Shown: piece after piece, positions 57,262 through 64,000 of the stretch
How the letters are laid out: each line of letters starts with the position of its first letter
How positions within the stretch are numbered: the first letter of the stretch is position 1
Source: Undaria pinnatifida
Lineage: Eukaryota; Sar; Phaeophyceae; Laminariales; Alariaceae
Length of the DNA: 64,000 bases
Reading direction: 5' to 3'
NCBI GenBank assembly: GCA_012845835.1
Contig: JABAKD010000011.1
Span: forward strand, 1,056,501-1,120,500
Made by a program: the position numbers and the translations under genes
The notes under the pieces: generated by a model
What the model was told of the DNA's origin: nothing
Seen by the model: the letters and a program-made list of their open reading frames with translations, nothing else
The model's database searches: none

Positions 57262-60200
57262 ATAGTAGTATTAGTAGTAGTTGTAGTAGTAGTTGTAGTA
57301 GTAGTAATAGTAGCATACTGTAGTACTAATAGTCGTAGTAGTAGTTATTGGTGAGTCATCCCACGTTAGGGGTTGGTTGTACTTTTCGGGCCAAAATGTA
57401 GTGAGGTTGTGACCTTGTGTTGAGGTTGAGCTCCTCAAGTGAAGAACTGGAGGTTATTCTGATAAAGTTCGAGTATACTTCGAAGTATTTGTTTCAGAGC
57501 TAGTGCATTGAAGTATTAGTCGGCATTTCGAGCGACTGTACCTTCGAAGTCGGCTGTTATGTCGCCGGGGACACCGAGGGCTAATGTGTGGGGAGGGCGT
57601 GGCACGGGCGTGTGGTCGCTGGGGGTCGGGTGGCGAACGGTCGAGCGGGATACGCAAGATGAATACTGAAGCCGAAGGTGTTTAAATATCTACGAAGTAT
57701 AATGATACCACTACAACGTTACGGTATTATGTAATAAATATGTCCGTTTTTTACACGGCGTTGGATCCGTGAAAGCCGAGCCGTAGCCTTGCCGCGCATC
57801 GCTTACATTCGCGCACCCTTTTACTCCCCACCCCCCTCCGTGGATAACAGCCGACCCTGTCGGCCAAGCCAGACATACCGGGCATCGCATATAATACAAT
57901 CAACCATCCGCCCCCGAACCCCACCCCCCCCCAGGCATGATTTGAGTTCCACCCCCCCCCCTTGACAATAGCTACCCTTCCCTTCCCCCCCCACGTGAAA
58001 AACAGCCGGCGCAGTCAGCGAAGCTAGAGGTGTGGGGCATCTCCTTCGCCACGATCATCCCCTCCCTGGCTAACGCGGTGCAGATTCAGGTCATGAACGC
58101 CTTTTACGGGAAAGTGGCTATCAAACTCACGGACCTGGTAAGTGCCGCCTCAAACCGAAGCGGTCTGGTTTACTTGCGGCTACTGTTTACCGAAGATTCT
58201 TTTGTTCTTCTGATTTCCTCCTTTTTTTTCGTTTTGTTTTTTCTTCCTGACTACGATGGGAGATTTTAACAGAAATAGGAAAAAAAAATCCAAGAACTCT
58301 TCCGCTAACAGCACTCCTTTTTTTAAGGGAAAAAAAATTACGGCATACATGCAAGAAAAAAAAGCAAAACTCAAAACAGGAAAAGTCTGGAACATTTGGT
58401 CAAAAACTCCTTGGACACCATTGGCCCTTACACCCCTGCCGTTTATGGCGCACGCTAAAATAATTTTTGAATGAATGGGCTCCTTAACCCAAAGTCGTCA
58501 AAATTTGACCCTTTTTGATTTTTTTGAAATCGAAACTTTTCCGTGTATGTCGACGGCAGGCATGCGTTTGTCCATCGGGTCGCGCTTTCAGGTCGCAATC
58601 AAGTCGGTTTTTTTGCGTTAGAAGGAAAAAATTGGTGCAACTCTGTAAATTTTAGCATGTGTCCTGCCCCTGTCGATTCATTTGCGTAACGTCAACCCCG
58701 AGCCGAAACCAGTCTGGGCTTACACCCCCCGCCTCGTGTAACCTGTTGAATCATAACATAGCACAGCACAGCTTATAATAACATCCCCTCCCTGGTTTAA
58801 TGCGTAGAAGATCCAGGTCATAATCACCTTTTACGGGGAAATGGTGGCCGTCAAGCTCAACCGACGTGGTGGGTGCCACCTCGGGTCGAGACAGTCAGGC
58901 TTCGTTACGCCCCATGCCACCTAACCCTTCCTCGCCTGTCGAACCTGACCCGACCCGACCCGACCCGACCCAACCCGCGAGGTCTGTTTATGTTTTTTTG
59001 CTCGTTTTCTTCTTTTTGGGAATGTTTCAATGGGCGATCGATGTTGAAGCTCATGCTGCACATCGTCGGATGGCATTGATAAACGTAACAATCGTATTTC
59101 GTTCAACACGCTGGCATCACGTCAGTCCAACACTAAAACAACCAGACTCATGCCTTATGTATCCTCGCCTCGATTTGCCAGTCGAATTGTATAGCATAAC
59201 ATCAGCCCCGAAACGAAATAGTCAGGCCTACACTCCATCTAATCTAACCCTCGCTATATTGCTCACCCTTCCAGGAAAACCATCGCGGAGTACACGGACA
59301 ACTATGCACGATTAAAACCCCATTGTTCTATACGAACTCCAAAACTACTCTGCCTGCTGCCGTTGTTCGACTCTTCTACTATTACTCGCTCGTCTGCTCT
59401 TGAAAACTAGCCCGCGCCGTTAACTACTACCAGGAACATGATTTACATTGAGGGTCTCTACCTTCCTGAATCTATCGCCCCCCTTCAGGAAAACCACCGC
59501 ACGGACACGGAGTATGAGGACAACCTGATCGCCAAGACTTTCATGTTCCAGTTCGTTAACTCCTACGCGTCGCTCGTCTACATCGCCTTCATCAAGGAAC
59601 ACATAAACCAGCCGTGAGTCATGCATACAGCAGCAGCAGCAGCAGTAGGGTGCCTGGTACAGCCGTGAGCACCCCGCTTTATTTTGTCAAGAGCATCCCT
59701 GGAGGGGCGGACAAACACATGCCACGACAAATGAAGCCTCACTAGAGCCTCCTCTGTTTCAGATACGTCACACTAAAACTGATCTTGAGAAAGATTATGG
59801 CGCAATTTGGTGAACAAAATCATGGCCTACTGCTGTAGGTACACAAAACAAAAAAGAAAAAGGATTCACCATGCAAGGCAATTATGAATAACATCCTTTT
59901 TCCCGACGATTTTGGGTTAAGGAGTGTCCCGTCGCTCAGAAACAAAAAAGCCAAAAAAACGGTATACCTTAATACATCTATCGTAGCGCGTGTCGACACG
60001 CCCAAACATCCTCTTAACTACATGTCTCTGTTATCGGTAATGGGAAATACATGTACCAGGCACCTGGTATATTTATGTGCAAGCGAAGAATGCTAAATTT
60101 ATTAATATCTCTCTTATTTCCCGAATACTCTTATTATGCGCGCTTTCATACCAGGATACCCACTGTGTGCAGTTGCTCAGATTTCAGAGCGTCAGCAAGC

Positions 60201-63132
60201 TCACAAAACCTCCATAGACCACGCTTGATGGCCTAGAACTTAGGGCGTCAGCAAACTCTCAGGCCTCAATACAAACAGCAGTGTGTCGCGGCGATTGCTA
60301 CTATACTTTCACAAGTGTCGGCCATCTCCCGCACTGTGGTGTGCTACCGTGACTGCTCAGATTTAAGAGTAGTGTCAACAAGTTTCCAGGCCTCCGCACG
60401 TGTGGCGCTGATTCGGAGAGAATGCCGATTGCCGCAGTCATCCCACGGTAGGGGATGGTTGCCCTTTTGGGGCGGAACGTTTCTGAGAACGTTTCTGAGA
60501 GTGTTCCGGTTGAGCTTCTTAAGTGAGGAACTACTACTACCTTTCCTACTACTACTACTACTACTACTACTACTAGTACTACTACTATTGCTCTAACGGT
60601 GTAGCGCATAGAAGTGCTGGTCGGGTTGCGCGAACAAATGCCTTCGAAGTCATGTTTTCGGTGATGTTGATGATGATATTGAGCTCTTCCTTATGTTAGA
60701 AGCTCAGAAATTTCTTAGAATCTGCTGCACCCCTTCCGTGGGATGGCTCCGCATGTCAAACTGTGGGGTGCACCCAAACTGCCCGTGGCTGGTGGTTTGA
60801 GGAGCTTCTACATCTCACGAAACGATTTGGACGGCAAGTGTGAGTTTGCTTTACCTGGCTGATACAATCAATCCCATGGCCTACTATGTACACGCACGAC
60901 CAGTATACTATCAAAATTAAAATACACTCCAGAGTCTGTGAGATCGAAGATTTTGTCGAAAATCATCTTTACAAGCTGTGTGCGATACTCCGATCGCGTG
61001 TACTACTGGGTAGATGTTGTAAAACGCAAACAACGTGGGATTCCAAAACAACATCCTCAAGTGGTAGTTCTTCGGACGTGCGCTTACTATAGAGGCGATA
61101 GAGGCAGCACTTTCTGAATGACGGGGGGGCTCCTTAATCCCCTTAGGGCCCCCAAGAAAAAGCCTTCCATATACTGTTTCCAACTAGTTTGGTTTCCAGT
61201 TGTAAAGGCGCTAATAAAGAATCGTCGGAATGTCATTCGTTATTGCCTTGCAAGGTGAACATTTTTTTGTATCCCGAGGCCATGGGTTTTGGTCACCCAG
61301 CTTGCACTTTCAGTTTAGTCAGAAACAGATTTTGGGTGTTGAGACGTAGAGCTCCTCAGGCGTTGGATCCCCAGCAAAACAAAACAAAACAAACGGTGCA
61401 TCGTCTTTTACCGTATTGCGGGGGAACCATATATAATCAGGACCTACGATAAAGACTAAAACCTACATGTTCCCCATTTTTTACTAACTGTGGTTGGTCC
61501 TGTTTTACTATGGTTCCCCGAAACAGTATATACATGCCGATTGAAGATCTACGTTAGCCATGTACTCGTATGTGTTTTGGTCGAAACATGCTGCTCCTAC
61601 CGTAGTGCAACACGCGGCAGTTTTTGTTCGGGCCCAACCCCATCCGAGGTATCTGGGTAAGGAGCAGGAACGGTACCCCCGTCCCGTCTCGAAAGGGGTA
61701 TGTGGTCAACACGGTCAAATGGCTTGAGGCAAGCAACGAACGGATACTCCCCCCGTCCCTCCCTGCCCCCGTTGTGAACACCATGCGCGGCTTCTGTCTT
61801 GCGGCGCGAGCTTTTAGGTGCCTGGTATCGTGCATGAATGAGCTGAGCACCAACCTGGGAACGGTGTTTCTGGCAAGGCTGGCTGTGGGCAACCTGTCTG
61901 AAGTGCTTCTTCCCATTCTGAAGGTAGGAATGACCTATTGGTACTGGCAAATGACGTGTATTACGAAAAAGGCAGCATTTCTTCGCCGAAACGTTTTGTG
62001 AGTGACGGGGCTCCTTAACCTATTAAAATAATCGTCGGAAACTCGTTTTTTGCTTTTTTGCAATAATTTTCGATGGATGCCTAGGCCGTGGGATTGTCCA
62101 CTGGCAGCGCAGCGCTTTTGTTTTTCCCCAAATTAACTTTTCGGGAGAGGTATATAGAGCTTCTTAAGCGACCACCCTTAGAAGGAAAAAAGAAAGCGTT
62201 CGCTTCAATCAAAGCATGCGTCCAATAGAAGCGTTTACGTCTTGAACTAGCCTCGACGAAAGGTTCGATAGTCCGCACTGGCACTGCATCTACTTTCCGA
62301 GAAATTCCAAGGCAGTCGGAGTTAGGTAGGGAAAGGAGATGGCCACGGGAGGAAACTATAGGGTCGCTCTTCCCCTCCCTTTGACGATGCCTCTTGTTTT
62401 CTGACTACGGGATCACGGTGATGATGATGCTGATGATGACGAGGATGATGAGGATGATGGTGATGATGATGGTGATGATGATGATGACGACGATGATGAT
62501 GATGATGATGATGATGATGACGATGATGATGATGAGGATGATGATGCTGATGATGATGATGATGATGATGACGATGACTATTTGTTTTATGATGGAAATG
62601 ATAGGAACGTCGACGGCAACGGGAGGAGACCATGGGGTCGGACCCGGATAGGACATTTAGCGCACCGGAACGGGAGTACATCAAAGAGACGTACGATGTC
62701 ATGCTTGGCACCTTTAAGGACTACGCTGAGATGATCATCCAGGTATGTTGCAGCAGCCAACCAAGTTTGTGATAAATTCGGTACTGTGTCAAAAGCCAGT
62801 AGTATTTCCACAGTGACAACCATGGTGAATTTTCGAGGAATCGCACCGAAACCTGCCGCGCACTATTGTCCTTATTTTCCTCCCCTCACCGGCGTGATTC
62901 AGAGAGCTACCAAAATACCGTATCGTTTTCATGCCATAGACGGTACATATCGGTTCATCGCTTCCTCCTTCTCGATCCCCGCCCCGCCCCGCCCCGCCCC
63001 TCTTCTTTCTGTTTGGTTGATCATCAGTTTGGCTACGCTACTCTGTTCGTGGCGGCGTATCCTTTGTCTTGCGTGATGGCCCTGGTGAACAACTATATCG
63101 AGATTCGAATCGACGCCTGGAAACTCTGCCAG
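45469..63132 (+). CDS. Anoctamin (TMEM16 family), 14 exons, 3' end beyond window
   Basis: Membrane protein of the Ca2+-activated chloride channel / lipid scramblase family. Exons: 45469-45563, 46431-46543, 47102-47190, 47748-47894, 48719-48954, 51806-51916, 53166-53282, 54181-54288, 56831-56981, 58015(or 58006)-58137, 59489-59613, 61818-61923, 62605-62742, 63028-63132; all phases match, 588 codons. N-terminal cytosolic part: [29 protein letters not shown]. Then [20 protein letters not shown] (TM1 start), [15 protein letters not shown], a helix in [58 protein letters not shown]. The TMEM16 Ca2+-site positions look kept: N and E in VGNLSE (TM6), D and E in DYAEMIIQ (TM7, D where ANO1 has E), E and D in [12 protein letters not shown] (TM8). 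The start codon and any 5' exon are unresolved. Channel versus scramblase cannot be decided. Confidence 0.94.
46544..46577 (+). repeat. (GTGA)n at an anoctamin 5' splice site
   Basis: The donor after exon 46431-46543 is the first unit of about eight GTGA repeats, so there are several GTGAGT donors in 4 bp steps, of which only some keep frame. Confidence 0.85.
48160..48445 (+). repeat. ~136 bp tandem duplication
   Basis: ACAAAGCAAGCACACGATGG...TCATCCATATGATACAATC recurs with few changes starting at about 48170 and again at 48307. Preceded by shorter CAAGCA(C)..GGGCTAATCAAGC units. Lies between anoctamin exons 4 and 5. Confidence 0.85.
49054..49156 (+). repeat. Partial copy of anoctamin exon 5 end with donor
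   Basis: Matches the last ~70 coding bases of exon 48719-48954 (GTGAAGTCGAACTGCCTCTT, CACGACAAGGTCGAGCTGCG) and the following intron start (TGAGTCGC). It reads [20 protein letters not shown], then a 1 bp loss breaks the frame. Lies ~120 bases after the parent exon. Confidence 0.85.
49411..49486 (+). repeat. Partial copy of anoctamin exon 6 start
   Basis: GGTGGCTGCAGTATTTTCGA and GGAAGGAGCCGACGGA match the start of the exon at 51806; an indel in the middle changes frame and the match ends after ~75 bases. It lies 2.4 kb before the parent exon, and it follows an AG at 49417-49418. Confidence 0.82.
49487..49590 (+). repeat. 18 bp tandem repeat ACCCGGGTAGATACATAC
   Basis: Five to six units nearly identical; directly follows the exon-6 partial copy. 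Confidence 0.88.
49625..49965 (+). repeat. GACCCGACCCG satellite, copy 2
   Basis: GGGTCGGGTCGGG turning at about 49684 into GACCCGACCCGACCC with TTTTGAAAACCTCCT spacers every ~50 bases, forming an inverted junction. A third array is at 50990-51290. Confidence 0.88.
50194..50700 (+). repeat. Tandem duplication of a ~240 bp unit with (CTG)n tract
   Basis: CCCCGGCAAGCAGCCTAGCT and CCACAACTGGGGCGGTGGAT occur at 50210 and again at 50507, each followed by CTGCTGGTGCTTGC and a CTG tract (longest 50336-50392), then ACGACGACTGC and TTTACGTTTGGTCACA. ORF 50196-50783 across both units is a repeat product. Confidence 0.85.
50990..51290 (+). repeat. GACCCGACCCG satellite, copy 3
   Basis: Five units of ~50 bases: CTTGACCCGACCCGACCCGA, CCCGCGAGATTTTGAAA. 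Related to 4975-5185 and 49625-49965. Confidence 0.88.
51480..51570 (+). repeat. Dispersed repeat GGTTAAGGAGCCCCGTCA / GCACGCGTC
   Basis: A ~75 base block running from (T)TAAGGAGC..C.TC through AGCCAAAAA..(G)TGCTACCTCT to TAGCACGCGTC. Relatives lie at 25428-25505, 28808-28880 and 59918-59995, with fragments near 61120 and 62005. Non-coding; all in introns or intergenic DNA. Confidence 0.7.
52271..52370 (+). repeat. Partial copy of anoctamin exon 6 end with donor
   Basis: Reads [15 protein letters not shown], matching [15 protein letters not shown] in exon 51806-51916, then diverges but keeps CCACCTGGTACGTGCCCG, the counterpart of the donor region (CACCTGGTGCGTGCCCG). It lies ~0.36 kb after the parent exon. 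Confidence 0.83.
53340..53545 (-). repeat. Dispersed repeat, copy 2 of 3 (inverted)
   Basis: Reverse complement of 38320-38520 over nearly its whole length, including GCACCAAGCGCGAAGCGCCG and CATCGTTCCAATAACC versus CGATTCTTGAAACGATG. Confidence 0.82.
55190..56195 (+). repeat. ~1 kb satellite of GTTCACCAGTATACTC units
   Basis: About 35 units of 20-30 bases (GGTTCACCAGTATACTCATGA and variants) fill the anoctamin intron between 54288 and 56831. Several ORFs cross it and are artefacts. Interrupted at its right end by the TRIM at 56200. Confidence 0.9.
56200..56581 (+). mobile_element. TRIM, second copy
   Basis: Same structure as 42468-42841: left repeat 56200-56282 (TGTTGTAAGG...), TGGCGTCGTTGGCAGGAC two bases later, GGTTCGAATCCCACC, purine tract GGGGGGGAGAG and right repeat 56488-56581. 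The right repeat has a ~10 base duplication near its start (TATAAGTAGTTATAAGG). Target duplication is not clear. Confidence 0.82.
57020..57350 (+). repeat. (GTA)n microsatellite, ~330 bp
   Basis: Long GTA/TAG run with GCAGTAGCA variants at the left, 40 bases after the donor of the exon ending 56981. Both strands are open (poly-Val / poly-Leu ORFs), which is an artefact. Confidence 0.95.
58777..58880 (+). repeat. Decayed copy of anoctamin exon 10
   Basis: ACATCCCCTCCCTGG, ATCCAGGTCATAA, CACCTTTTACGGG, GTCAAGCTCA match 58052-58146 of the exon and its donor side, but with indels and an in-frame stop. It lies 0.65 kb downstream of the parent exon. Confidence 0.8.
59263..59310 (+). repeat. Partial copy of anoctamin exon 11 acceptor and start
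   Basis: CCTTCCAGGAAAACCATCGC then GGAGTACACGGACAAC parallels CCCTTCAGGAAAACCACCGC and GGAGTATGAGGACAAC at the true exon start (59489), with an 11 base deletion. It lies 0.2 kb before the parent exon. Confidence 0.8.
60536..60592 (+). repeat. (CTA)n microsatellite
   Basis: CTA run in the anoctamin intron; the flanking sequence (CATCCCACGGTAGGGG, GAGAACGTTTCTGAGA) resembles the flank of the (GTA)n tract near 57355-57470, so the two are parts of related repeats. Confidence 0.85.
62413..62578 (+). repeat. (GAT)n microsatellite just before an anoctamin exon
   Basis: ~165 bases of GATGATGATGAC-type repeat ending 26 bases before the acceptor of exon 62605-62742; the pyrimidine tract there is short (TTTGTTTTAT). 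Confidence 0.92.
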
Positions 63133-63159
63133 GTACGCTATCATGCACCCGTCGTGTAA

Positions 63160-63880
63160 TCTTCATCTCGCCATATTCGGGGTGGGTTAATGTTATGGAG
63201 TGACATTATTATGATTCAATTTAGACAACGCTGCCACGAAAGCGTTAGATGGTGCCAGTGTTCATTTTTTGAAGCTTTATAAATAAAACCGTATTGTCAT
63301 ACTGCTGTCACGTCGCGTTATCTGCATCTACGACTATTCGGGGTGGGCTTATGTTATGGAATGCCGTATTTACACGTAGACATAGACATATAGACCTCCA
63401 TGTTTCGAATCTTAAGGTGGTGGCTGGTATTTGTTATCTGGATGAATGTCCACGTTGTTTATGCTTACGTACGTGGTAGATGGTACTGTACTGCTATCGT
63501 ATAATCATTGCGTGATTTGCATCTACAAATATCCAGAATGGGCTAGTGTTGTGGAATGATATCCTCATACGCAACCATAGACGACCATGTCACGTCTCGT
63601 TATATGGTACCAGTACTCAGCGTGTGGATGAATGTTCATACTTTTCAATGCGTAGATGGCACCCCACCACAATATATTCACAGCGTGATCTACATCTACG
63701 ACTATTCAGAGTTGGCTGATGCTACGGAGTGGTATCCTTATACGTAGCTATAGACAGCCATGTCACGAAGCGTTAGGTGGCACCAGGTACTCGTTTTCTA
63801 GATGAATGCACGTATTAGGGTAGGTGGTACTGCTATCATAACATGGTACGTAGCAGGAACAGCAACCATGCGAGCGATGA
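63160..63880 (+). repeat. ~180 bp tandem repeat, about four units
   Basis: Units contain ATTCGGGGTGGG(C)TTA, TGTTATGGA(A)TG, ATAGAC..CCATGTCACGA, GCGTTAGGTGGCACCAG and GGATGAATG. Fills the anoctamin intron that leaves the window. No exon seen after 63132. Confidence 0.75.
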
Positions 63881-64000
63881 GTAGCTAAAAAGAACGGGTC
63901 ACATTGCTATCGCAGGCTTATAGGCATGACAGCGTTTCGTAACCAAATGCTACGAAACGTATCGATCAAAATGCAGCTTTCCTGTTTGATTTTCTCTTGG

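Noticed and set aside
57014-57354. Poly-Leu and poly-Val ORFs of about 100 residues
   Set aside because: Pure product of a (GTA)n microsatellite.
62322-62711. His-rich minus-strand ORF of 129 residues
   Set aside because: Reads a (GAT)n tract on the reverse strand; the real exon (62605-62742) is on the + strand.

Overview
This is nuclear DNA of a eukaryote with many long GT-AG introns and a heavy load of simple repeats, tandem satellites and small transposons. I recognise four protein-coding genes by joining exons by hand across phase-matched splice sites. Long introns, moderate GC, many (CTG)n-type tracts and a U2AF / anoctamin / carnitine acyltransferase / histone gene mix would fit a stramenopile such as a brown alga. 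That organism guess is an inference with modest confidence; nothing here is taxonomically decisive.

Layout. (1) 1404-8660, + strand: the 3' part of the gene for the large U2 snRNP auxiliary factor (U2AF65-like), from the middle of RRM2 to the stop codon; the 5' part lies left of the window. (2) 20157-21008, + strand: the last two exons of a histone H2A gene; two phase-compatible basic exons at 11849-11922 and 12946-13038 may be its 5' end, but the exon carrying the AGLQFPVGRI block was not found. (3) 44159 down to 26192, - strand: a complete or nearly complete carnitine O-acyltransferase gene with nine exons and the catalytic His motif. (4) 45469 to beyond 63132, + strand: an anoctamin/TMEM16 gene (14 exons seen) that runs off the right edge. 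Genes 3 and 4 are divergent, with a small membrane-protein ORF (44371-44748) between them.

Almost everything else is repeat. Named elements are a 1.5 kb near-perfect palindrome (1671-3190); tRNA-derived SINEs with an A tail; a second short A-tailed retroposon; two miniature LTR elements (TRIM type) with TG...CA termini, a primer-binding-like site and a purine tract; several terminal-inverted-repeat elements, including one hAT-like element with an apparent 7-8 bp target duplication; and many tandem arrays inside introns.

The most unusual pattern is recurrent partial duplication of exons into adjacent introns. Seven decayed exon copies, most keeping a splice site, sit 0.1-2.4 kb from their parent exons in three unrelated genes (one in U2AF, one in the acyltransferase, five in the anoctamin gene). 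No prokaryotic operon, CRISPR array, rRNA or convincing free-standing tRNA gene was seen.
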